Positions 1 through 8,131 of a stretch of 64,000 nucleotides of DNA are shown here, in pieces. The notes below the pieces were generated by a model. That model was not told the DNA's origin. It did no database searches and was given only the letters and a program-made list of their open reading frames with translations. The DNA is from an uncultured Flavobacteriaceae bacterium (lineage in GTDB: Bacteria > Bacteroidota > Bacteroidia > Flavobacteriales > Flavobacteriaceae): NCBI GenBank assembly GCA_947488435.1, contig CANKZG010000001.1, positions 248,001 through 312,000 of the forward strand. The letters run 5' to 3'. The translations under genes were made by a program, and so were the position numbers. Position 1 is the stretch's first letter, and each line of letters starts with the position of its first letter.

Positions 1-663
1 AAAGAAGCCGCTCAAGTAGTATCTCAGTATTGCGATATTATCGCCATACGAGCATTTGCCTCTCTTAACAATAAAACACAGGATGAAGCGGAAGTGGTAT
101 TGGAAAATTTTGCGAAGTATGCTACCGTTCCCATAGTGAATATGGAAAGTTCCACAGGACACCCACTGCAGGCATTTACCGATGCTATTACCCTTGCCGA
201 ACATCACCAAAAATCACGTCCTAAAATAGTGTTATCCTGGGCGCCACATCCTAAAGCACTCCCACATGCCGTTGCAAATTCTTTTGTGCAAATGATGCAA
301 CATCAAGAGGCCGAATTTATTATCACACATCCCGAGGGTTATGAACTAAATCCAGAAATCACTAAAGGTGTAACTATTGAATACGATCAGGCTAAAGCAC
401 TTAAAGACGCCGATTTTGTATATGTTAAAAATTGGAGCAGCTACCATTCTTATGGACAAGTTCTTCATCAAAATCCTAAATGGACCATGACTACAGAGAA
501 ATTGGGGGCAGCAAAATTCATGCATTGTCTGCCAGTTAGACGAAATGTTGTTGTTGCAGATGCCGTTTTAGATAGCTCCAACTCCTTGGTTATTGAACAG
601 GCAAATAATAGAACTTATGCAGCGCAATTGGTGTTGAAAAAAATATTAGAAAAAGCACTATGA
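1..663 (+). CDS. argF': N-acetyl- or N-succinylornithine carbamoyltransferase, 5' end cut off by the window
   Basis: The reading frame is open from base 1, so the gene starts upstream and about the last 220 residues are seen. The enzyme transfers a carbamoyl group to acylated ornithine in arginine synthesis. The motif HCLPVRRNVVVADAVLD near the C-terminus is typical of the acylornithine branch of the carbamoyltransferase superfamily; the ordinary ornithine enzymes have HCLP followed by different residues. The stop overlaps the argB start by 4 bases (ATGA), and argB, argE and argH follow, so this is the tail of an arginine operon. Bacteroides fragilis uses the succinyl form. The residue known to separate acetyl from succinyl specificity lies near position 90 of the full protein, outside this window, so the exact substrate cannot be decided. 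Confidence 0.9.
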   Translation, partial: KEAAQVVSQYCDIIAIRAFASLNNKTQDEAEVVLENFAKYATVPIVNMESSTGHPLQAFTDAITLAEHHQKSRPKIVLSWAPHPKALPHAVANSFVQMMQHQEAEFIITHPEGYELNPEITKGVTIEYDQAKALKDADFVYVKNWSSYHSYGQVLHQNPKWTMTTEKLGAAKFMHCLPVRRNVVVADAVLDSSNSLVIEQANNRTYAAQLVLKKILEKAL

Positions 664-1439
664 AACCAAAATTATCTGTTGTAAAAATAGGGGGTAATGT
701 TATCGAAGATAAAACAGCGTTAGCAAACTTCTTAAACGCATTTTCTAAAATTAAAGGAGCAAAACTCTTGGTGCACGGTGGTGGAAAAAAAGCAACTTTA
801 CTCAGTAAACAAATGGGCGTTGAACCTAAGCTCATAGATGGTAGGCGAATAACCAATGCTGCTACTCTAGAAATTATTACTATGGTTTACGCAGGTTTAG
901 CAAATAAAAATATTGTTGCACAACTGCAAGCGAATGCATGTAATGCTATTGGTCTCAGCGGTGCTGACGGGAATACCATATTAGCACATAAACGACCTAT
1001 TACCACTATTGATTATGGGTATGTGGGTGATATAGATCGAATTAACCATAAAGCAATTAGTAGGCTTTTAAATGCCGCTTTTGTCCCTGTTTTTTGCGCC
1101 ATGAGTCACGATGGAAAAGGGCAACTCTTAAATACCAACGCAGATACTATCGCCGCTTCATTAGCTATAGGAATGAGCAATGAATTTGAAACTACCTTAT
1201 ATTATTGCTTTGAAAAAAATGGAGTATTGACCGATGTTTCGGATGAAAACTCCATCCTTACCCATATCACTTCTGAAACATATCAAGACCTCATACAAAA
1301 ACGTCTTATCTCTGATGGCATGCTTCCTAAATTAAAGAATTGTTTCCATGCACTTAAAAATGGTGTTAACAGCGTTTGTGTTGGTTCAATTTCCATGCTT
1401 AATAACCCTACAGATCCATTCACTAAAATTAGCTTATGA
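660..1439 (+). CDS. argB: Acetylglutamate kinase
   Basis: This amino-acid kinase (259 residues, normal length for the family) phosphorylates N-acetylglutamate (or the succinyl analogue in some Bacteroidota), the second step of cyclic arginine synthesis, in the cytoplasm. Visible motifs are KIGGNVIED near residue 10, LVHGGGKKAT near residue 40 (the glycine-rich phosphate-binding loop), and NTNADTIAASLA near residue 160. The start codon overlaps the stop of the carbamoyltransferase gene by 4 bases and the stop overlaps the argE start by 4 bases, which suggests translational coupling in the operon. No N-terminal extension typical of arginine-feedback-sensitive kinases is visible. Confidence 0.93.
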   Translation: MKPKLSVVKIGGNVIEDKTALANFLNAFSKIKGAKLLVHGGGKKATLLSKQMGVEPKLIDGRRITNAATLEIITMVYAGLANKNIVAQLQANACNAIGLSGADGNTILAHKRPITTIDYGYVGDIDRINHKAISRLLNAAFVPVFCAMSHDGKGQLLNTNADTIAASLAIGMSNEFETTLYYCFEKNGVLTDVSDENSILTHITSETYQDLIQKRLISDGMLPKLKNCFHALKNGVNSVCVGSISMLNNPTDPFTKISL

Positions 1440-2506
1440 GCACCATAAAAGAACTACTTACTACTGAGGCTATCGAACTCTTAAAGGAGCTTATCATCTC
1501 CCCTTCTCTTTCAAAACAAGAAACAGAAACTGCATTAAAAATTGAAGCTTGGTTTAAAAAATATAATATTCCTTTTAAACGTCAACAAAACAACGTTTAT
1601 GCATTTAACAAGCACTTTGATGCAAATAAACCTACCCTATTATTAAACTCACACCATGACACGGTAAAACCAAATGCGGCATATACAAAAGACCCTTTTA
1701 ATGCTCATATTGAAAATGATAAATTATATGGGTTAGGTAGCAATGATGCCGGAGGCTGTCTAGTATCATTAATAGCTACTTTTACCTATTTTTATCCTTC
1801 TGAAGACTTAAATCATAATATTGTTTTAGTAGCTTCAGCCGAGGAGGAAACTTCAGGTCCTAATGGACTAAACAGTGTGCTCCCTAATCTACCTCCAATA
1901 GCTGTAGCGATCGTGGGAGAACCAACTTTGATGCAATTAGCTATTGCTGAAAAAGGACTTGTAGTTTTCGATGCTGAAGTATCTGGAACCCCGTCTCACG
2001 CTGCGCATCCCAATACTGATAATTCGATTTACAATACTATAGCTGCGTTAAAATGGTTTCAAGAATATCGTTTCGAAAAGGTATCTGAAGTATTGGGTGA
2101 AGTAAAACTTACCGTTACTCAGATCAAGGGTGGTAGTCAACACAATGTTGTTCCAGCCAAAGTAGATTTAGTTATTGATGTGCGCGTAAATGATTGTTAT
2201 TCTAACCGTGAAATTGCAACACTTCTTCAAAAGGAAGCGCCTTGCGCACTTACCCCACGATCACTGCGCTTAAATTCATCTTCCATAGCTAAAGAGCATT
2301 CCCTAGTACAATCTGGAATTGCTTTAGGGAGAGCTACATATGGTTCTCCTACATTATCAGATCAAGCCGCACTAAGTTGTCCATCGTTAAAACTCGGACC
2401 AGGAGACAGCACGCGATCACACTCAGCAGATGAGTATATTTATGTTTATGAAATAGAAGAAGGCATAGATTTATATATTAAAATTTTAGAAGGATTTATA
2501 CTTTAA
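1436..2506 (+). CDS. argE: M20-family acetylornithine deacetylase
   Basis: A 356-residue M20 metallopeptidase-fold enzyme that removes the acyl group from acylornithine or acylcitrulline to release the free amino acid. The two-metal site is seen in LLLNSHHDTVKPN (metal His and the Asp two residues later), GLGSNDAGG (bridging Asp) and ASAEEETSG (catalytic Glu pair followed by a metal ligand). A dimerisation-lid segment with GTPSHAAHP near residue 180 is also typical. The gene overlaps argB by 4 bases and argH follows after 21 bases. Because the carbamoyltransferase in this operon acts on acylornithine, the physiological substrate is probably acylcitrulline rather than acylornithine; that is inference from the pathway. 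Confidence 0.88.
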   Translation: MSTIKELLTTEAIELLKELIISPSLSKQETETALKIEAWFKKYNIPFKRQQNNVYAFNKHFDANKPTLLLNSHHDTVKPNAAYTKDPFNAHIENDKLYGLGSNDAGGCLVSLIATFTYFYPSEDLNHNIVLVASAEEETSGPNGLNSVLPNLPPIAVAIVGEPTLMQLAIAEKGLVVFDAEVSGTPSHAAHPNTDNSIYNTIAALKWFQEYRFEKVSEVLGEVKLTVTQIKGGSQHNVVPAKVDLVIDVRVNDCYSNREIATLLQKEAPCALTPRSLRLNSSSIAKEHSLVQSGIALGRATYGSPTLSDQAALSCPSLKLGPGDSTRSHSADEYIYVYEIEEGIDLYIKILEGFIL

Positions 2507-2527
2507 AAAACACTAATAATTGTAGTT

Positions 2528-3811
2528 ATGAAACTCTGGGATAAAGGATTTAGTACCGATAAAAAAATAGATCATTTTACCGTTGGCAATGATCGGGCAT
2601 TAGATCTGCTTTTGGCAAAATATGATGTTATTGCTTCCAAAGCACATGCCAAAATGCTAGGAAAGATTGGTTTACTAGAAAAAACAGAAGTCGAAAACTT
2701 GTGCACTACATTGGAGGATATTCAAGATAGTATAACTAAAGGGACATTTAGCATTGAAAGTGATTTTGAGGATATGCATTCTAAAATTGAGTATCTCTTA
2801 ACTGAAAAACTTGGGGACACTGGAAAAAAAATTCACACAGCTCGATCTAGGAACGATCAGGTTCTGGTAGCCATGCATTTGTACTTAAAGGATGAACTTG
2901 ATGCGATTAAAGCTCAGACAAAAACCTTATTTGATATACTTTTACAGCTGGCAGAAGAACATAAGAATGTGCTACTACCTGGGTATACACATCTGCAAAT
3001 TGCTATGCCCTCTTCTTTCGGGTTGTGGTTCTCTGCTTATGCGGAGAGTTTAATTGACGATCTTTACTTTATCCATGCAGCCTATAAAGTTGCCGATCAA
3101 AATCCGCTAGGAAGTGCCGCAGGTTATGGAAGTTCATTTCCTATTGATCGAAATTTTACCACAAAAGAAATGGGTTTTGAAGTTTTAAAATATAACGTAG
3201 TTGCTGCACAAATGGGGCGCGGGAAGGTAGAAAAAGCTACCGCCTTTGGAATGAGCAGCATCGCCGCTACGCTATCCAAAATGGCCATGGACATCTGTTT
3301 GTATATGAGTCAAAATTTTAATTTTATCTTCTTTCCTAATGAACTTACTACCGGATCTAGTATAATGCCTCATAAAAAGAACCCTGATGTTTTTGAGCTT
3401 ATTCGAGCAAAATGCAACAAAATTCAAGCGGTACCGAATCAACTTACTTTGGTTATGAATAATTTACCCAGTGGTTATCATAGAGATTTACAGTTAGTTA
3501 AGGAAGTAATTATTCCAGCGATACAAGACATGAAAGCTTGTTTAGAAATGCTAACTTTTAGCTTACAGAAAATCAAGGTGAATTCAAAAATTCTTGAGGA
3601 TCCTAAATACGATTACCTTTTTAGTGTAGATACCTTAAACGAGCTGGTACTAAGTGGTATACCTTTTAGAGATGCTTATAAAAAAATGGGAGAAGATATC
3701 GAGGCTGGGAAATTTGAACCAAAACGCAATATTTCTCATTCCCATGCCGGTAGTTTAGGCAATCTGTGCTTGGAAGAGATAAAAAAGAAAATGGAGCGGA
3801 TCATAAATTAA
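2528..3811 (+). CDS. argH: Argininosuccinate lyase
   Basis: A 427-residue member of the fumarase/aspartase superfamily that splits argininosuccinate into arginine and fumarate, the last step of the pathway. The superfamily signature GSSIMPHKKNPD is near residue 280 and holds the catalytic serine loop. HTARSRNDQV near residue 105 and the TSSFGLW-like helix region around residue 160 are standard ArgH segments. It is the last gene of the visible arginine operon. The 80 bases before the next gene hold no clear hairpin terminator. Confidence 0.95.
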   Translation: MKLWDKGFSTDKKIDHFTVGNDRALDLLLAKYDVIASKAHAKMLGKIGLLEKTEVENLCTTLEDIQDSITKGTFSIESDFEDMHSKIEYLLTEKLGDTGKKIHTARSRNDQVLVAMHLYLKDELDAIKAQTKTLFDILLQLAEEHKNVLLPGYTHLQIAMPSSFGLWFSAYAESLIDDLYFIHAAYKVADQNPLGSAAGYGSSFPIDRNFTTKEMGFEVLKYNVVAAQMGRGKVEKATAFGMSSIAATLSKMAMDICLYMSQNFNFIFFPNELTTGSSIMPHKKNPDVFELIRAKCNKIQAVPNQLTLVMNNLPSGYHRDLQLVKEVIIPAIQDMKACLEMLTFSLQKIKVNSKILEDPKYDYLFSVDTLNELVLSGIPFRDAYKKMGEDIEAGKFEPKRNISHSHAGSLGNLCLEEIKKKMERIIN

Positions 3812-3891
3812 TGTTTTTTATTTATCTTATTAGCTACTAATATTCTAATTTCCTGCTATAATCCATTATTCTTAACCATTTATCTACCACT

Positions 3892-5445
3892 ATGCAACGA
3901 TTTTCTCTTATTGTCTTACTATTTTCCTATATGTTTTGTGCTGCTCAAAAAATAGATTTTACAACAGAGCAAAGTAAGGTGCTTAGAGAACAATTTAACA
4001 ACACTGAACTTAAAAAAACAATTCAGGATGAAGCAGGTGGTATCTATACTTTAAGGTATTATGCCCAACGAATCCCTTCTTCTGGACCTTTTGTAAAAGG
4101 TTATATCATTCAGTATTGGGATAAAGATCTTAAACCCATTCTATATTATAATTATACTGTACAGAACAAAGATGCCGCCGTTGCTGGTTTCTTTTTAAAC
4201 AACAACAAATTGCACCTTTTGGAATATGTGAAAAATAAAAAAGACAAAACAATTGATTGTTTTACCCATATTTCGGAAACTCAGAAATTGTCTTTTGAAA
4301 AAAAGAAATTGTTCTCCGTAAACATTAATAAATTTCCTAGCTTTTTGGGTTCTTTGAGCAATAGGTACGATTTTGATTTTGGTGGAAATCTCGCGTTTTC
4401 ACCAGATAAAAAAAATATGATTTTTCATATCGATTCTTATTCTAAAAAGGAAGAATCTCATGCTTTATTTGTATATAATAGTGATTTAGAGTTGCTATGG
4501 GCTCGCGAATTTACTCATGAAAAGCAAGATAATCTATTCGATTTAGTGGATGTGGTAATTGGTAATGATGCATCCGTTTATAGTTTGGGGAAAGTATACA
4601 ATGAAGGACGAAAAGCTAAGAAAAAGGGAAAAGCTAATTATCATTTTGAGCTTTTCAAAATTACTGAAGAAAAAACCGAAATAACTAATCTGAGTGTTGC
4701 GGATAACTTTGTAAATTCACTGCGATTGCTACTATCTAAAGATCAGATAGCTTGTGTTGGGTTTTATTCAGAAAAGAATGATTACAAGTCCATTGGTACC
4801 GTGAACTTCAATGTTGATCGTTCTTCTATGACTTTGTTAAATTCGAAATTTCAAAAATTTTCAAATGAATTTATGACCGACAAATACGGTAACCGATCGG
4901 AAAAAGAACTAAGTGCGGTTTTAATCAAAAAAATAGAATCTTTAGAAAATGGAGATTACGTTATCGCTGCAGAAGAGTTTTTTATACAATATAATACTCA
5001 TCCAAATGGAACTACCACGATTACCTATAATTTTGATGACATTATGATTATCCGATTATCGAGACTTGGAGACTTGATATGGGCAAGAAACATCAACAAA
5101 ACTCAAAATGGTAGAGACTTCAGTCCTATCCTTTCATATTCTATGTTGTCTGCCAATGAAAACATATATTTATTTCTAAATGCGTACAAAAAATTAGGAA
5201 CACTAGATGATGGAAGGAAACGTTTTAAATCAGGGACTTTAGGTAATTTAAGAAAAGGTAATTCCAATTTTTATGTTATCCGATTAGACAGCCAAGGGAC
5301 ATGGGATTTTGAGACAGTTCTAGTCAATAAAGAAGCGGAAGTAATTTTTGATGCTGCAATAGGCATACCACTAAATGATTCAAAAATCCTTTTTTATGGG
5401 GACCATGATAACAAGGGGCAGTTTTTAACTTTTAATTTAAACTGA
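3892..5445 (+). CDS. Secreted protein of unknown function
   Basis: I do not recognise this 517-residue protein. It begins with a signal peptide (residues 1-19, hydrophobic core LIVLLFSYMFCAA, likely cleaved before QKIDF, the Gln start often seen in flavobacterial exported proteins). The rest has no membrane segment. Repeated short strands with patterns such as FSPDKKNMIFHID, LSRLGDLIWARNI and FYVIRLDSQGTWDFE resemble blades of a beta-propeller (WD40/PD40-like), but no catalytic motif is visible. There is no C-terminal T9SS sorting domain that I can see. It sits alone between the arginine operon and a 249-base intergenic region, so context says little. Confidence 0.7.
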   Translation: MQRFSLIVLLFSYMFCAAQKIDFTTEQSKVLREQFNNTELKKTIQDEAGGIYTLRYYAQRIPSSGPFVKGYIIQYWDKDLKPILYYNYTVQNKDAAVAGFFLNNNKLHLLEYVKNKKDKTIDCFTHISETQKLSFEKKKLFSVNINKFPSFLGSLSNRYDFDFGGNLAFSPDKKNMIFHIDSYSKKEESHALFVYNSDLELLWAREFTHEKQDNLFDLVDVVIGNDASVYSLGKVYNEGRKAKKKGKANYHFELFKITEEKTEITNLSVADNFVNSLRLLLSKDQIACVGFYSEKNDYKSIGTVNFNVDRSSMTLLNSKFQKFSNEFMTDKYGNRSEKELSAVLIKKIESLENGDYVIAAEEFFIQYNTHPNGTTTITYNFDDIMIIRLSRLGDLIWARNINKTQNGRDFSPILSYSMLSANENIYLFLNAYKKLGTLDDGRKRFKSGTLGNLRKGNSNFYVIRLDSQGTWDFETVLVNKEAEVIFDAAIGIPLNDSKILFYGDHDNKGQFLTFNLN

Positions 5446-5545
5446 TTCCGAGTCTCCGTTGTTTAAAACTTCAGTTTTTACTTTATACGACACTATAAAA
5501 AGAAAGCTTTACAGCATCAAACTTTATTTGATTATTTTCGTAAAC

Positions 5546-5564
5546 AGTTCTTTTACAAAGAACT
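5546..5564. repeat. Short inverted repeat with 8-bp arms
   Basis: AGTTCTTT and AAAGAACT are perfect 8-bp arms separated by TAC. It lies in the 249-base gap between the secreted protein and the 6-TM protein. The short spacer fits a protein-binding palindrome better than an RNA hairpin, but no regulator gene is adjacent. Confidence 0.4.
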
Positions 5565-5640
5565 AACCCATAAGGTCAATTAAACTTCGTTTCTTAAAAG
5601 ACAGGTTTAATTTACTTTAAGAGGTTATTTTAAACACGTC

Positions 5641-5681
5641 ATACGCTAAAACCTTCCTTTATATTTAGGTTTTAAGCGTAT
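5641..5681. repeat. Long inverted repeat just before the 6-TM gene
   Basis: The left arm ATACGCTAAAACCT (5641-5654) pairs with the right arm AGGTTTTAAGCGTAT (5667-5681), with one bulged base and a 12-base loop that includes TATATTTA. The right arm ends 13 bases before the ATG at 5695, and there is no following U-run, so it is not a standard terminator. It could be a 5'-UTR hairpin that masks the start, or a large operator over the promoter: the loop and the first base of the right arm form a 7/8 match to the -7 element TAnnTTTG. Confidence 0.5.
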
Positions 5682-5694
5682 TGAAACCACAATA

Positions 5695-6348
5695 ATGAAT
5701 ACTACTATTTCAACAAAAATCTTATTGTTTATAGGGCTTTTTGCAGCTATAATTGTAGGTGCAGGAGAGTTTCTTTTGCACTATGTTCCAGGTGGTCCAG
5801 AAGGAGAGATATCAATGCTGGAAAAAGTTCCACTTGCCAGAGCAAGTAAAGGTCATTTTTTGGCGGTGCTAGGCACCCCATTGTACTTAGCTGGCTATTA
5901 CGGACTGATGTTATTTTTTAAAAAAACAAATCAACTACTCGCTTGGTTACTCTTGATCACAGGAGTCCTCTCTTTCACTTTTGGTGGAGTTTATGTTTCT
6001 TCAAGATATTTTGCTGCCGAAGTATTACAACGAAGTGCAGGCACTGCGGATCATGCTTTTTATTTACAATCCTATGAAGATCATTATCAGGTTTTAGTCT
6101 GGGGATTACGCGTGCTAATTACTGCAGTATCTGTGATTTATGTGCTATTAGTTTTAAAAAACAAGCAAGGAATTCCCAAATGGCTGGCTATTTTTAATCC
6201 CATAATATTGCTAATACTGATTATTTCTTCCTTACTATGGTATAGGCCTCTTGGCGCTTACATTGCTCCCATTGCAATGAACACAACACACTTTGTGTTT
6301 TTTGGTCTATTACTATTACAGACAAAAAAGCTAAACCATAACCACTAA
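5695..6348 (+). CDS. Six-helix integral membrane protein, function unknown
   Basis: A 217-residue membrane protein with about six hydrophobic helices: residues ~9-28, ~53-73, ~80-102, ~141-160, ~163-184 and ~187-206. I see no catalytic or transport signature. It resembles small membrane proteins of unknown function (DUF6796-like), though I cannot confirm the family. The next gene starts 12 bases downstream, so the two are probably co-transcribed with the molybdoenzyme set that follows. A long inverted repeat lies directly upstream and may control it. Confidence 0.75.
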   Translation: MNTTISTKILLFIGLFAAIIVGAGEFLLHYVPGGPEGEISMLEKVPLARASKGHFLAVLGTPLYLAGYYGLMLFFKKTNQLLAWLLLITGVLSFTFGGVYVSSRYFAAEVLQRSAGTADHAFYLQSYEDHYQVLVWGLRVLITAVSVIYVLLVLKNKQGIPKWLAIFNPIILLILIISSLLWYRPLGAYIAPIAMNTTHFVFFGLLLLQTKKLNHNH

Positions 6349-6360
6349 ACGAAATTTCAA

Positions 6361-8043
6361 ATGAAAAAAATTTTATTAGGTCTGTTAGCAATAATTATTA
6401 TTGCAGTTGTTGTTATCCTTTGGTTTTTTAAAGCAGATGCCAAAAACCCCTATACTAGGACCACTTGGGGCAAATTTAGCGCCACCTCTACGACAGATAT
6501 GGTTCCAAAAAAAGATCATGGGAGCAAGTTTCAATCTTGCGATTACGATGTTCCTGAAAGTGAAATTCCAACATTCAAGACTGCTAGTTTTGATTTTAAT
6601 AATCAATTTGACAATACGCGTTCTCTCCCTCTTATGGGTTCAGCGATGATTGATATAGATAATGATGGTGTTGACGAAATATTTATGGCAGGAGGTGTTG
6701 ACCAAGAAGATGCTTTGTTTAAATACAGCAATGGAGATTTTATTGATATTACAGCAGCTCTATCCTTACCTAATAAACCTGCCAAAACCACTACTTTTGG
6801 TGCAGTTTCTTTTGACTTAGATAATGATAATCTCACGGATTTATTACTTACTGGTGATTATGGTTTGCTATGGTATCGTAATACCGGAACTAGCTTTGAA
6901 GTTCAAAAAATTGAAGTTCCTTTGAATGAAAAATCGGTTGCAGCCTCGATAACCCTAGGAGATATTAACAGAGACGGACATGCTGACATCTTTGTAAGCG
7001 CCTATATTAAATTGGATAAAATGGAGGGACAAACCATTTTTAAAGATTTTAATTATGGAGGTTCTAGTCTTATGATGGTTAATAATGGAGACAATACCTT
7101 TACCGATGCTACGGCTTCCTTAGGATTGACTTATATCCACAACACCTTTATGGGTATTCTGGTAGATATAGATAATGACGGATATTTAGATTTAGTGGTT
7201 GCACATGATACGGGAGAGGTACGAACGTATAAAAATAATGAAGGAAGTTCTTTTACTAAAATGTCCAATCCACTTACTGGTAAATACGCCTACCCTATGG
7301 GTATTGCGGTAGGAGATTATAACAATGATGGAAATATCGATTTCTTTTTTTCCAATACTGGTTCTTCCGTCCCAACTTTTCTTGCCCGAGGAGATTTAGC
7401 TGAAGAAGACGTTTTTATTTCAGACTGGATACTTTTTAGAAATGAAGGGGATTTTAAATTCTCAAATGTAGCGGATCAAACTAAGGTTGCAGATTTTGAA
7501 TTCGCTTGGGGTGCTGTATTCGAGGATTTTAATTTAGATGGCAAACAAGACTTAGTTGTTGCAGAAAATTATGTGGACTTCCCTCCACACAAACTATTTA
7601 AATTGCCTTGCAGATTCTTACTTCAACGTCCTGATGGAACTTTTGCAGCAGTTGAAGATCAAGCTAATGCAGTTAATAAAAATTATGCGATAACACCTCT
7701 TTCTAGTGATTTTGATCAAAATGGTTATCCTGATATGGTCTATGCCAATCTTAATGGTCCGGTAAAAGCTTTAATAAATAAGGGTGGAGATGCTAATTTT
7801 ATTGCTGTAAGATTACCTGAAAATGCAGCTCATGCTGGGGCTCACATCACTGTAACCAAAACAGATGGTTCCCAACTATCAGATGTATATGTTATTGGAG
7901 AAGGTTTGGCTAGCGACCAAACGGCTACGGTAACTTTCGGATTAGGAGAAACTACTGGGGTGAGTTCTTTAACGATACGATTACCTAATGGCACCAAGAA
8001 AACTATTGAAAAACCTGAGATCAACAAAGTACACCGACTTTAG
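6361..8043 (+). CDS. Membrane-anchored VCBS/FG-GAP protein with a C-terminal ASPIC/UnbV domain
   Basis: A 560-residue protein with one N-terminal hydrophobic segment (residues ~3-23) acting as anchor or uncleaved signal, then several repeats with calcium-loop patterns such as DIDNDGVDEIFMA, DLDNDNLTDLLL, DINRDGHADIFVS and DFNLDGKQDLVVA. These are integrin-like FG-GAP/VCBS repeats that fold as a beta-propeller outside the cytoplasm. The C-terminal ~80 residues, ending SLTIRLPNGTKKTIEKP, fit the ASPIC/UnbV domain. It is half the length of the three ~1100-residue relatives elsewhere in the window and has no lipobox. Function is unknown for the family; it follows the 6-TM gene by 12 bases. Confidence 0.82.
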   Translation: MKKILLGLLAIIIIAVVVILWFFKADAKNPYTRTTWGKFSATSTTDMVPKKDHGSKFQSCDYDVPESEIPTFKTASFDFNNQFDNTRSLPLMGSAMIDIDNDGVDEIFMAGGVDQEDALFKYSNGDFIDITAALSLPNKPAKTTTFGAVSFDLDNDNLTDLLLTGDYGLLWYRNTGTSFEVQKIEVPLNEKSVAASITLGDINRDGHADIFVSAYIKLDKMEGQTIFKDFNYGGSSLMMVNNGDNTFTDATASLGLTYIHNTFMGILVDIDNDGYLDLVVAHDTGEVRTYKNNEGSSFTKMSNPLTGKYAYPMGIAVGDYNNDGNIDFFFSNTGSSVPTFLARGDLAEEDVFISDWILFRNEGDFKFSNVADQTKVADFEFAWGAVFEDFNLDGKQDLVVAENYVDFPPHKLFKLPCRFLLQRPDGTFAAVEDQANAVNKNYAITPLSSDFDQNGYPDMVYANLNGPVKALINKGGDANFIAVRLPENAAHAGAHITVTKTDGSQLSDVYVIGEGLASDQTATVTFGLGETTGVSSLTIRLPNGTKKTIEKPEINKVHRL

Positions 8044-8131
8044 GCAATAATTTTATAACGCCAATTATGTGAACTATATTTATATGCCGCGTAATCATCT
8101 TAACTCGGATCATTAAATCGCGTCAAACTAT

